A stretch of DNA of 45,854 bases from Rhodoferax sp. (lineage in GTDB: Bacteria > Pseudomonadota > Gammaproteobacteria > Burkholderiales > Burkholderiaceae_C), in assembly GCF_025356155.1 (NCBI RefSeq), contig NZ_JANXUQ010000156.1, positions 1 to 45,854 of the forward strand. Direction: 5' to 3'. Shown here in pieces: positions 30,914-39,207 of the stretch. Every line of letters starts with the position of its first letter. Position 1 is the stretch's first letter. Both the position numbers and the translations under genes were made by a program. The notes beneath the pieces were generated by a model, which saw only the letters and a program-made list of their open reading frames with translations, did no database searches and was not told the DNA's origin.

Positions 30914-32040
30914 ACCCGTTGGTACACGTTAACCAAGCCCTGCGGCGCCGCCGCTTTCTGGGCGCGGCCGCAGGTGCGGGCCTGGCGTGGCACACGCAGG
31001 CCTGGGCGCAGTCGGATACGAGTCTGTCGTTTCCCCGCGACGCGGGCGCGCACCCCGACTTTGCAACCGAGTGGTGGTACGTCACCGGCTACATCCATGC
31101 TGAAGGCTCGACGCCGGATGCCAATCCGGAATTTGGTTTTCAGGTCACATTTTTTCGCAGCAGGGTCGCCAAAACGCAGGGCATGAAATCCCATCTGGCA
31201 GCGCGGCAGCTGATATTTGCCCATGCCGCGTTGACTGACATCAGCGGCAAGAAGCTGTGGCATGACCAGCGCATCGCCCGTGCCTCGGGTGCCGAGCCCG
31301 GTCAGAACCCGCTGGACACGGCATCTGCCAGCCTGCAAGACACCAGCATTGCGCTGCGCGACTGGTCGCTGCAGCGCCAGGGTGGTGATCTGCGTGCACA
31401 ACTCGTCGCTGCCGATTTTTCGTTGGCGCTGACCTTGCGCGCCAGCCAGCCAGTATTGCTACAGGGTGATCGCGGTTTGTCCCGCAAGGGGCCGGACCCA
31501 ACGCAAACCAGCTATTACTACAGCCTGCCGCATCTGCAGGTTAGCGGTGAACTCGTGTTGCAAGGCAAACGACACGTGGTAGGCGATGGAAGCACCGCGT
31601 GGCTGGACCATGAGTGGAGCAAGGAGATGCTGCCCCCACAGGCCGCAGGCTGGGACTGGATCGGCATCAATCTGCTGGACGGCGGCGCGTTGACGGCATT
31701 TCGCGTGCGCGACAACAGCGGCGGCGCGCTGTGGGACGGCGGCTCGTACCGGGCCAAGGGCAAGCTGTTCAACTTCCAGCGCGGCGAAGTCGTGTTCCAA
31801 CCGCTGCGCGTGTGGAAAAGCCCGCTGAGCCGCGCCAGCTACCCGGTCGAATGGCTGGTGCGCACCCCGGCGGACTTCTACACTGTGCGCGCCATGCTGG
31901 ACAACCAAGAGCTGGACAGCCGCTCGTCCACCGGTGCCATCTACTGGGAAGGTCTGTGTGAGGTGTGGGACAGCAACCGCAAACTGGTGGGCCGCGGCTA
32001 CCTGGAGATGACGGGCTACGCCGCGCCAATTCGAATGTGA
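30910..32040 (+). CDS. Tat-exported CrtC/AttH-like lipocalin-domain protein
   Basis: The 376-residue protein has a twin-arginine leader (RRRRFLGAAAGAGLAW, ending AWAQ) and the AttH/CrtC pattern: FATEWWYVTGYI, GFQVTFFRSR, AHAALTDI, STAWLDHEWSKEML and WDWIGINLLDGGALTAFR. The family includes the hydroxyneurosporene hydratase CrtC. In bacteria without carotenoid genes it is usually found with LolD-type ATPase and FtsX permease genes, as in attEFGH. Here it follows the permease and c-di-GMP genes in one operon. It probably binds a hydrophobic ligand in the periplasm. Catalytic activity on carotenoids is unlikely, since no crt genes are near. Confidence 0.9.
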   Translation: MNPLVHVNQALRRRRFLGAAAGAGLAWHTQAWAQSDTSLSFPRDAGAHPDFATEWWYVTGYIHAEGSTPDANPEFGFQVTFFRSRVAKTQGMKSHLAARQLIFAHAALTDISGKKLWHDQRIARASGAEPGQNPLDTASASLQDTSIALRDWSLQRQGGDLRAQLVAADFSLALTLRASQPVLLQGDRGLSRKGPDPTQTSYYYSLPHLQVSGELVLQGKRHVVGDGSTAWLDHEWSKEMLPPQAAGWDWIGINLLDGGALTAFRVRDNSGGALWDGGSYRAKGKLFNFQRGEVVFQPLRVWKSPLSRASYPVEWLVRTPADFYTVRAMLDNQELDSRSSTGAIYWEGLCEVWDSNRKLVGRGYLEMTGYAAPIRM

Positions 32041-32058
32041 AAATTCGTCGTGGAAAGC

Positions 32059-32084
32059 AAAAAACCCGCACGGGGCGGGCTTTT
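32059..32084. terminator. Bidirectional terminator between lipocalin and cytochrome c genes
   Basis: CCCGC (32065-32069) and GCGGG (32075-32079) form a stem with a five-base loop. It is flanked by A6 on the left and CTTTT on the right. On the - strand it stands 20 bases after the cytochrome c stop and is followed by six T. On the + strand it ends the lipocalin operon. Confidence 0.75.
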
Positions 32085-32104
32085 CGGGGGCAGCGGATGC
32101 GCGC

Positions 32105-32419
32105 TTATTTGAGGGACAGAACCCAGGCCACCAGTTTCTTGGCTTCGGCATCGTTGACCTGTGCGTTGGCGGGCATGGGAACCGGGCCCCACACGCCAGA
32201 GCCACCCTTGATCACCTTGGCAGCCAACATGTCCGGGGCCTTGGCATCACCAGCGTACTTTTTGGCAACGTCTTTGTAGGCGGGGCCGACCACTTTTTTG
32301 TCAATCGCGTGGCAGGCCATGCAGTTTTTGGCCTTGGCCAGAGCCTCGTCCGCAAACGCGGGAGCGGTCACCGCAACACCGACTACGACCGACAAAACAG
32401 CCAAAATAATACGTTTCAT
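32105..32419 (-). CDS. Small class I cytochrome c (c-551/c8 type)
   Basis: The 104-residue precursor has a signal peptide (ending APAFA), the haem motif CMACH, and a distal Met in GPVPMPANAQV. It ends AKKLVAWVLSLK, the usual pattern of cytochrome c-551. GAGGAGAGAAC before the ATG at 32419 is a strong ribosome site and decides the start. It is a soluble periplasmic electron carrier, for example for oxidases or nitrite reductase. No partner gene is adjacent, and the gene is single. It diverges from the exporter gene across 194 bases that contain no gene. Confidence 0.94.
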   Translation of the reverse strand: MKRIILAVLSVVVGVAVTAPAFADEALAKAKNCMACHAIDKKVVGPAYKDVAKKYAGDAKAPDMLAAKVIKGGSGVWGPVPMPANAQVNDAEAKKLVAWVLSLK

Positions 32420-32613
32420 GTTCTCTCCTCTGGGTTGGTTGCGTGCATTTTTGTATGCGTTGCAGCCCTTGAACGGGGCTGAGGCGACTTTGGTTGACTG
32501 CGGACGCCTGTAAAGAATAGCAGATGCACACTGGCTGCGCTTGCACTGCGGCCTATCATCAGGGGATTCGATCAACGCTTGTCTCCTGAGCTTGACGCCC
32601 TAAATACCGCTCC

Positions 32614-34389
32614 ATGACCACAGAACGCCCCAAATCACAAAACCCCAAGTCACTGTCGGGCTTGCTTCCGTTTCTCCACCCCTACCGCGGGCGTATTGCT
32701 CTGGCCTTTGTATTCCTGGTGCTCGCCGCCATGGCGACACTGGCCTTCCCTCTGGCACTGCGCAGTCTGATCGATGGCGGACTGGTAAAGGGCGACAAAG
32801 GCGAGCAGATCATGGCCATGCGAGAGCACTTTGCGCTGCTGTTTGGGGTGGCTGTCGCCTTGGGGCTATCGTCTGCGGCACGCTTTTACATGGTGAGCTG
32901 GTTGGGCGAGCGGGTCACGGCTGACCTGCGCAATGCGGTTTACGGACACGTGCTGAAGCAAAGCCCGGAGTTTTTCGAGACCACGCAAACCGGTGAAGTC
33001 TTGTCGCGCCTGAGCGCCGACACCACGCTGGTGCAAACCGTGGTCGGCTCCTCGCTGAGCATGGGTCTTCGCAACCTGGTCATGGGTGTGGGTGCCTTGG
33101 GCATTCTGGTGTGGACCAACCCGTATGTGATGTTCCAGGTGCTGGGCGTGCTGGTGCTGATCGTGCTGCCCAGCGTATGGTTTGGTCGCCGGGTGCGCAA
33201 GCTCTCGCGGGCCAGCCAAGACCGGATTGCCGATTCGAGTTCCATCGCTGCGGAGATTCTGAACGCCATTCCCGTGGTACAGAGCTATACGGCTGAAGGT
33301 CGCGAGACCGAGCGCTTCACCATCTCCACCGACAACGCATTTGATACTGCCGTGCGCCGTTCCAAGGCGCGCTCGGTGCTGGTGGCCTTCATCATCATTG
33401 CGACGTCAGCGGCGCTGCTGTGGGGCCTGTTCCAGGGCACGCAGGCAGTGGTGGCGGGCCGCATCACCGCCGGGCATCTGGGGCAGACGGTGGTCTATGT
33501 CATCATTCTGGCCAGCGCCTTTGCAATCCTGGGCGAGGTGTACGGCGACTTGCTGCGCGCGGCGGGCGCGACCGAGCGTTTGATGGAGCTGCTGGAGACG
33601 CAATCACCCATCGTCTCACCAAAGAATCCGGCGCTAGCCCTCGTCCCTGTTGCAGGTAGCGCTATCAAATTTGAAGCAATCACCTTCAACTACCCGTCCA
33701 GGCCGCAGCAGAAAGCATTGGCGGACTTTTCACTGGATATCCAACCGGGCCAGACGGTGGCCATCGTCGGCCCCAGCGGTGCGGGCAAGAGCACCGTGTT
33801 CCAGTTGCTGCTGCGCTTCTACGACCCCGCACAGGGGCGCATCGTGCTGGATGGCACCAGCACCCGCGAGATGTCACTGGAGGCCTTGCGCCAGCGCATT
33901 GGCATCGTGCCGCAAGACGCGGTCATCTTCTCCAACAGCGCGATAGAGAATATTCGTTATGGCAAACCCACGGCGTCGGACGACGAGGTAAAGGCTGCCG
34001 CCAAGGCCGCGTTCGCGGACGAATTCATCAGCGAACTGCCCGAGGGTTACAGCACCTTTTTGGGCGAACGCGGCCTGCGCCTGTCCGGCGGACAGCGCCA
34101 GCGCATCGCCATTGCACGCGCCATGCTGAAAAACCCGCCACTGCTGCTGCTGGACGAAGCCACCAGTGCATTGGATGCTGAAAGCGAGCGCATGGTGCAG
34201 GCCGCGCTGGAATCCGCGATGCGCGACCGGACCACGCTCGTCATTGCCCACCGGCTGGCGACCGTGCAAAAGGCCGACCTGATCGTGGTGCTGGACCATG
34301 GACGGCTGGTGGAGCAAGGTACACACGCCGAACTGGTGACACAGGGTGGTGTCTATGCAGGTCTGGCGGCGTTGCAGTTCAACGCTTGA
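32614..34389 (+). CDS. MsbA-like ABC exporter, fused membrane and ATPase domains
   Basis: The 591-residue half-transporter has six membrane helices (residues 20-320) with the exporter pattern FFETTQTGEVLSRLSADTTLVQ. An ATPase domain follows (about 345-590): Walker A GPSGAGKST, signature LSGGQRQRIAIARAM, Walker B LLLLDEAT and the H-loop VIAHRL. It works as a homodimer or with a second half, exporting lipids or drugs. The linker between the two domains, coded at 33629-33675 (PALALVPVAGSAIKF), is repeat copy G. The gene is alone; a small-protein gene follows after 93 bases with its own promoter. Confidence 0.92.
   Translation: MTTERPKSQNPKSLSGLLPFLHPYRGRIALAFVFLVLAAMATLAFPLALRSLIDGGLVKGDKGEQIMAMREHFALLFGVAVALGLSSAARFYMVSWLGERVTADLRNAVYGHVLKQSPEFFETTQTGEVLSRLSADTTLVQTVVGSSLSMGLRNLVMGVGALGILVWTNPYVMFQVLGVLVLIVLPSVWFGRRVRKLSRASQDRIADSSSIAAEILNAIPVVQSYTAEGRETERFTISTDNAFDTAVRRSKARSVLVAFIIIATSAALLWGLFQGTQAVVAGRITAGHLGQTVVYVIILASAFAILGEVYGDLLRAAGATERLMELLETQSPIVSPKNPALALVPVAGSAIKFEAITFNYPSRPQQKALADFSLDIQPGQTVAIVGPSGAGKSTVFQLLLRFYDPAQGRIVLDGTSTREMSLEALRQRIGIVPQDAVIFSNSAIENIRYGKPTASDDEVKAAAKAAFADEFISELPEGYSTFLGERGLRLSGGQRQRIAIARAMLKNPPLLLLDEATSALDAESERMVQAALESAMRDRTTLVIAHRLATVQKADLIVVLDHGRLVEQGTHAELVTQGGVYAGLAALQFNA
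33629..33672 (-). repeat. Dispersed 50-bp repeat, copy G, inside the exporter gene
   Basis: On the - strand it reads TTTGATAGC, a short spacer with GCTACCTGC, AACAGGGACGAGGGCTAG and CGCCGG. The + strand is read in frame as ALALVPVAGSAIKF. It lies in the linker between the membrane and ATPase domains, where length variation is tolerated. Confidence 0.68.
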
Positions 34390-34427
34390 TGGGGTCCTCA
34401 CTGCTTGGGACGGCGCGCAAACCGGGG

Positions 34428-34456
34428 TTGAATTTGGTGCACCGCAATCGTAGAAT
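34428..34456 (+). promoter_or_regulatory. Promoter of the first small VNTQGQ-motif gene
   Basis: TTGAAT (34428-34433) is followed after 17 bases by TAGAAT (34451-34456), 4/6 and 5/6 matches. It stands 27 bases before the ATG at 34483, and GGGAG is the ribosome site. Confidence 0.65.
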
Positions 34457-34482
34457 GGGTTAATTCACACTGGGAGTTCGTT

Positions 34483-34686
34483 ATGGATGTCCATTCAGTC
34501 AATAAGCCTTCTGTTCAACCAGCTCCCGCACCCAAGCGCACGGCTGAGGCCCGCCCCGCGCCGGTTCGGGAAAACAAGCCCCACGAGAACGAAGCAGCCA
34601 ACAAGACCGCCCAGGCGCAGCAAACCAAGCCCGTGGTCAACACGCAAGGCCAGGTCACGGGGCGCCACCTGAACGTCACCGCCTAA
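34483..34686 (+). CDS. Small protein with C-terminal VNTQGQ motif, paralogue 1
   Basis: The 67-residue protein is rich in Pro, Ala, Lys and Gln and has no hydrophobic segment. Most of it looks disordered. Only the end is conserved with the next gene: PVVNTQGQVTGRHLNVTA. A promoter and ribosome site are present, so it is likely a real gene. I recognise no named family. The next gene follows after 27 bases. Confidence 0.7.
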   Translation: MDVHSVNKPSVQPAPAPKRTAEARPAPVRENKPHENEAANKTAQAQQTKPVVNTQGQVTGRHLNVTA

Positions 34687-34713
34687 CAGCCCTCCCGTTC
34701 CGGAGTTTTGGCC

Positions 34714-35118
34714 ATGGTTGCCATCACCGCCACCAACAGCGCAACGCCGTCCCTCCAGGCAAGTGTGGGGCGCGTTCGGCTTGAGCAGGCGCGCCGCGAG
34801 GCGGACCAGGCGCAAGCCAATGCCCGGGATCTGCGCGCCCAGGCCGACAACGCCGAACAACAAGCCCAAAGCAGTCAAGAGAAGGTGCGCAAAGTCGCAG
34901 CGAGCGACCAGCGCACGGAGTCCACCTACTCCGCCCCTAGCAGCGCCAGCACGTCGGAAGTACCCGCCCATGTGCAGAACCTGATTGAGAAAATTTACGC
35001 CGCTACCAGTGAACAGCGCGCTCAAAGTGGCAACCCATTGAAGACCGATGCCCACGCAGCGCCGGTTGTCAACACGCAGGGCCAGGCAACTGGGCGCATT
35101 GTCAATATCAGCGCTTAA
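34714..35118 (+). CDS. Small coiled-coil protein with C-terminal VNTQGQ motif, paralogue 2
   Basis: The 134-residue protein has a helical, coiled-coil-like region at residues 18-62 (RLEQARREADQAQANARDLR and onward). A Ser/Thr-rich linker and a short helix (HVQNLIEKIYAAT) follow, and the end, PVVNTQGQATGRIVNISA, repeats the motif of the preceding gene. CCGGAG before the ATG is the ribosome site. It has no signal peptide or membrane segment. Function is unknown. It ends 17 bases before the convergent DUF1178 gene. Confidence 0.72.
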   Translation: MVAITATNSATPSLQASVGRVRLEQARREADQAQANARDLRAQADNAEQQAQSSQEKVRKVAASDQRTESTYSAPSSASTSEVPAHVQNLIEKIYAATSEQRAQSGNPLKTDAHAAPVVNTQGQATGRIVNISA

Positions 35119-35135
35119 AGCCCGCGCTGACGCAG

Positions 35136-35597
35136 TTATTGCAATGGGCCTTTGAGGCTCTGTGGCAAAGGAAAAGACAGCACTTCAATTCCTTCGTCTG
35201 CCAACGCATGGGTTTCGTCTAGTGTGGCTGTGCCGCGTATGCCCGCCGCCTTTTTTTCGCCATAGTGCATCTTGCGGGCCTCTTCGGCAAACTGGTCGCC
35301 CACGTCGGTGGTTTCGGCCAGCACGCGCCGCGCTAGCGCCAACAGTGCATCCACCGGTACGGGGCTTTGCGCGGGCGGCTCAACTACATTCTGGCCCTCG
35401 TCCTTGCGTTCATGGGGTTCAGCGCGAATACCCGATAGCGACAGGCGCGGTGCACTCAATTTCTTGACGACGGAAGGATCCCCACAGACCGGGCATTGCA
35501 CCAGGGACCGCTGGCTCTGATTCACAAAATCGGCTTCGGATGCAAACCAGCCCTCAAAGACGTGGCCCAAGGCGCATTGCAGATCCAGGACTTTCAT
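35136..35597 (-). CDS. DUF1178 family protein
   Basis: The 153-residue protein has the DUF1178 start MKVLDLQCALGHVFEGWF and a metal-site-like CPVCGD near residue 36; the early Cys and His may complete it. A variable linker follows, then LARRVLAETTDVGDQFAEEA and MHYGEKKAAGIRGTATLDE. Function is unknown. It stands 17 bases after the NUDIX gene, at the end of the nuo operon. Confidence 0.9.
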   Translation of the reverse strand: MKVLDLQCALGHVFEGWFASEADFVNQSQRSLVQCPVCGDPSVVKKLSAPRLSLSGIRAEPHERKDEGQNVVEPPAQSPVPVDALLALARRVLAETTDVGDQFAEEARKMHYGEKKAAGIRGTATLDETHALADEGIEVLSFPLPQSLKGPLQ

Positions 35598-35614
35598 GGC
35601 TTGGAGCTTAGGCT

Positions 35615-36208
35615 TTACTTGGGGGCCGCGGTCGTTGCTTGCCAGTCCAGCGACCAGTCACCACCGAGCACATTTTGCAACCACAGGGTGCCGGTCAACG
35701 TCTTGGCATCGGTTACGGTGCCGTCTGCACACCAACCAATCAATTCGGTGGGCGTAGCGGTAAACACATCCAGAAATTCGCCAGTGTCCAGATGGCGTTC
35801 GCCCAGGGTCAGGCCACGGGCAAACCAGATATCGATGTGTTCGGTGGAATAGGCAATCGTTGGATGCAACTGCCCGGCGCGCGCCCATTCAGTGGCGCGG
35901 TAACCGGTTTCTTCTTGCAGTTCGCGCTGCGCACAGGCCAGGGACGGTTCACCAGCATCCAGCTTTCCGGCCGGAAACTCCACCATGACGCGACCGACGG
36001 GATAGCGAAATTGGCGCTCCAATACAACGCGCCAATTGCCTCCGCCATCGTCAAGCATGGGGATGATCATGACAGCGCCAGGGTGAACGACGTATTCGCG
36101 CACCGCCGTGCTGCCATCCGGCAAAGTTACCGTGTCTTGCTGCGCATGTAGAAAGTGACCTTGAAAGACCACTTGGCTGGAGCGCTGGATTTCAACCAGG
36201 TGTTTCAA
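35615..36208 (-). CDS. NUDIX hydrolase, ADP-ribose pyrophosphatase-like, TTG start
   Basis: The 197-residue protein contains a complete Nudix box, GKLDAGEP and AQRELQEETGY (G-x5-E-x7-REUxEExGU), preceded by FRYPVGRVMVEFPAG, as in ADP-ribose and NudF-type enzymes. These cut ADP-ribose or similar dinucleotides. Family members begin near KHLVEIQRS. No ATG exists in frame there; the likely start is TTG at 36208. It overlaps the nuoN stop in TTGA, giving translational coupling to complex I. An upstream ATG at 36301 lies inside nuoN and adds unrelated residues. Confidence 0.9.
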   Translation of the reverse strand: MKHLVEIQRSSQVVFQGHFLHAQQDTVTLPDGSTAVREYVVHPGAVMIIPMLDDGGGNWRVVLERQFRYPVGRVMVEFPAGKLDAGEPSLACAQRELQEETGYRATEWARAGQLHPTIAYSTEHIDIWFARGLTLGERHLDTGEFLDVFTATPTELIGWCADGTVTDAKTLTGTLWLQNVLGGDWSLDWQATTAAPK

Positions 36209-37695
36209 GTGCCCAGCATCTGCCGAATGGCATTGCCACACAACAGCAGCAGGCCGCCAGGGAACAGACCCAAAACCAGTACCAAAGCCCCGTTGATGCA
36301 CAGGACCACGCGCACGTCCAACGGCGCTACCACACTGCTGGCGGTGATGGGTTCGTCAAAGTACATGACCTTAATGACCCGCAGATAGTAGAAGGCACCA
36401 ATCAGCGACATCAACACCGCAAACACTGCAATGACCATATGGAAGGTTTGACCCGATGCCACCAGCGCCTGCAGCACCGCCAGCTTGGCGTAGAAGCCCA
36501 CCAACGGAGGAATGCCAGCCAGTGACAACAGGCAAATGGCCATCACACCGGCGTACAAGGGGCTGCGTTGGTTCAATCCTGCCAGATCGGCGATCTCTTC
36601 AGTCTCAAAGCCTTCTTGCGATAACAAAAGCAAAATACCGAAGCTGGCCAACGTGGTTAGCACATAGCTGATGACATAAAACATGGCCGAGCTGTAGGCG
36701 TTGGCGGTAAAACTCAGCGAATCCCCACTCACCACACCAGACATCACACCCAACAGCACAAAGCCCATTTGCGAGATCGTGGAAAAAGCGAGCATACGCT
36801 TGACATTGGTCTGCGCAATGGCGGCCAAGTTACCAACCAACAAGGATCCAACCGCGAGTATCAGCAGCATTTGCTGCCAATCCATAGCCAGGGGCAACAT
36901 GCCTTCCACCAACAGGCGAATGGTCATTGCAAACGCCGCCAGTTTGGGCGCGCCACCAATCATCAGCGTGATGGCTGTGGGTGCGCCCTGGTACACGTCA
37001 GGAATCCACATGTGGAACGGAACCGCGCCAAGCTTGAATGCCAAACCGGCCACCACAAATACCAGACCGAACACAAGTACCTGGTGGCGAATCTGGCCCG
37101 AAGCAATGGCTTTGAAGATCGCCGTGATATCCAGTGAGCCGGTCGCGCCATAAATCATGGACATGCCGTACAGCAGGAAGCCCGATGCCATGGCGCCCAG
37201 CACGAAGTACTTCATCGCAGCTTCGGTTGCGGTAGCGTTGTCACGGCGCAAGGCCACGAGTGCGTAGCTGGACAGAGTCAACAACTCCAGGCCCATGTAA
37301 AGTACCAGCAGGTTGTTACCGGAAATCATGACTGACATGCCCAACAGCGCAAAGACACTGAGCGTAAACAGCTCGCCACCCTTGAGCATGCCACGGTGGG
37401 CAGAATACGGGCGGGCATAGACCAGCGTCACCATGACGGCCACGGTTGCAAAACACTTGAGCCAATTGCCCATGGAATCGCTGACCACCATATTGCCAAA
37501 GCCATAGTGGGTCGCTCCGCCCAAAGCCAGATTGGCCTGCATCCAGGCCACGACGGCCAGCGTCAGCAAGGTAATTGCGTAGGTGACACCGCGCATCGGT
37601 GTTTTGACACCAAGGTCCAGCAATGCGATAACGCAAGCCATAGCCAGCAATATCGCATCGGGGTAAACCGTGATCCAACTGATTGTGTCAATCAT
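36205..37695 (-). CDS. nuoN: NADH-quinone oxidoreductase subunit N
   Basis: The 496-residue protein is an antiporter-like membrane subunit of complex I with about fourteen helices. It has the conserved LLVLYMGLELLTLSSYALVA and FKLGAVPFHMWIPDVYQGAP with the key Lys and His, and NVKRMLAFSTISQMGF. It takes part in proton pumping. GACGAAAG stands before the ATG. It is the last nuo gene, 24 bases after nuoM. Confidence 0.97.
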   Translation of the reverse strand: MIDTISWITVYPDAILLAMACVIALLDLGVKTPMRGVTYAITLLTLAVVAWMQANLALGGATHYGFGNMVVSDSMGNWLKCFATVAVMVTLVYARPYSAHRGMLKGGELFTLSVFALLGMSVMISGNNLLVLYMGLELLTLSSYALVALRRDNATATEAAMKYFVLGAMASGFLLYGMSMIYGATGSLDITAIFKAIASGQIRHQVLVFGLVFVVAGLAFKLGAVPFHMWIPDVYQGAPTAITLMIGGAPKLAAFAMTIRLLVEGMLPLAMDWQQMLLILAVGSLLVGNLAAIAQTNVKRMLAFSTISQMGFVLLGVMSGVVSGDSLSFTANAYSSAMFYVISYVLTTLASFGILLLLSQEGFETEEIADLAGLNQRSPLYAGVMAICLLSLAGIPPLVGFYAKLAVLQALVASGQTFHMVIAVFAVLMSLIGAFYYLRVIKVMYFDEPITASSVVAPLDVRVVLCINGALVLVLGLFPGGLLLLCGNAIRQMLGT

Positions 37696-37719
37696 CTTTC
37701 GTCTCTCAATTCAGTTTGA

Positions 37720-39195
37720 TCAGTTCAACTTGGAAACGGCAACATGCTTGAGCAGCTGCGCAACCGAAACATCCATGACATCGGTAAAGGGCTTGGGGTA
37801 CACGCCCATCCACAAGACCGCAGCCGCGAGTAAGGCCATCACCAAGAACTCACGGGCGTCTATATCTTTCAATCCCCGCACATCGTCATTGGTAACCGGG
37901 CCCAGGTAGACGCGCTTGAACATCCACAAGGTGTAAGCAGCGCCGAAGACCAGTGCAGAAGCCGCGGCAAATCCAATCCAGAAATTGAACTTGACGGCCG
38001 CCAGGATCACCATCCACTCGCCAACGAAACCAGCGGTTCCTGGCAGGCCGCAATTGGCCATCGCAAAAAACAGCGCAAAGGCTGCAAACTTGGGCATGGT
38101 GTTGACCACGCCACCGTAACTGGCAATCTCACGCGAGTGCACACGGTCATACAACACCCCGATGGACAAGAACATCGCACCCGACACAAAGCCGTGCGCA
38201 ATCATCTGCACCAGACCGCCGGACATACCAAGGTCAATAAAGATAAAGAAGCCCAGTGTCACAAAACCCATATGCGCAACCGATGAATAGGCCACCAGTT
38301 TTTTCATGTCCTGCTGGACCATGGCCACCAAGCCTACGTAGACCACAGCCGTCAGGGACAATGCAATCATCAGCCAAGCCCACTCATGTGCGGCATCGGG
38401 GGCAATGGGCAGAGAGAAACGCAGGAAGCCGTAGGCGCCCAATTTCAACATGATCGCGGCCAGCACAGCCGAGCCCCCAGTCGGAGCTTCAACGTGCACA
38501 TCCGGCAACCAGGTGTGCACCGGCCACATTGGCACTTTGACGGCAAACGCGGCAAAGAAGGCAAAGAACAGCAGTGTCTGGCTGGTGCTGTCCAGGCGCA
38601 GTGCATGCCAGGTCGCCAGATCAAAGCTGCCCCCCGATTTGGTATACAAAAAGATCAGGGCCAATAGCATCAGCAGCGAGCCCATCAGCGTGTACAGGAA
38701 GAACTTGAAGGCCGCGTAAATCTTGTTCGGCCCACCCCAGATGCCGATGATCAGATACATCGGGATCAGCGTGGCTTCAAAGAACACGTAGAACAGCAGA
38801 CCGTCCAGCGTCGAGAACACGCCAATCATCAAGCCACTAAGGATCAGGAACGCCGCCATGTACTGATTGACGCGGCGGGTAATGACTTCCCAGCCGGCAA
38901 TCACCACAACCACATTGATGAACGCGGTCAGCAGCACAAACCACAGAGAAATGCCGTCCACACCCAAATGGTATTTGACGTTGAAACGGTCAATCCAGGC
39001 TGCGTTTTCAACAAACTGCATGGCAGCCGTTGAAGTATCAAACTGCGTATACAGCGGAATGGTGACCAGGAAACTGACCACCGCGCCAATCAGGGCCACC
39101 CAGCGCACGGCCTTTGCTTGCTCGTCACGCCCCAGCGCCAGCAAAACAAGACCGAACGCAATCGGCGTCCAAATCGCCAGGCTCAACAATCCCAT
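37720..39195 (-). CDS. nuoM: NADH-quinone oxidoreductase subunit M
   Basis: The 491-residue antiporter-like subunit has FFEATLIPMYLIIGIWGG with the conserved Glu, FAVKVPMWPVHTWLPDVHVE, and DMKKLVAYSSVAHMGF. About fourteen helices are visible. AGGAG precedes the ATG. It begins 12 bases after nuoL and works in the distal proton-pumping arm. Confidence 0.97.
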   Translation of the reverse strand: MGLLSLAIWTPIAFGLVLLALGRDEQAKAVRWVALIGAVVSFLVTIPLYTQFDTSTAAMQFVENAAWIDRFNVKYHLGVDGISLWFVLLTAFINVVVVIAGWEVITRRVNQYMAAFLILSGLMIGVFSTLDGLLFYVFFEATLIPMYLIIGIWGGPNKIYAAFKFFLYTLMGSLLMLLALIFLYTKSGGSFDLATWHALRLDSTSQTLLFFAFFAAFAVKVPMWPVHTWLPDVHVEAPTGGSAVLAAIMLKLGAYGFLRFSLPIAPDAAHEWAWLMIALSLTAVVYVGLVAMVQQDMKKLVAYSSVAHMGFVTLGFFIFIDLGMSGGLVQMIAHGFVSGAMFLSIGVLYDRVHSREIASYGGVVNTMPKFAAFALFFAMANCGLPGTAGFVGEWMVILAAVKFNFWIGFAAASALVFGAAYTLWMFKRVYLGPVTNDDVRGLKDIDAREFLVMALLAAAVLWMGVYPKPFTDVMDVSVAQLLKHVAVSKLN

Positions 39196-39207
39196 ATTCT
39201 TCTTCTC

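Noticed and set aside
30910..32040. Carotenoid biosynthesis by the CrtC-like protein
   Set aside because: No other crt gene is present. The Tat leader and the FtsX permease neighbour fit the AttH-type transport role better.
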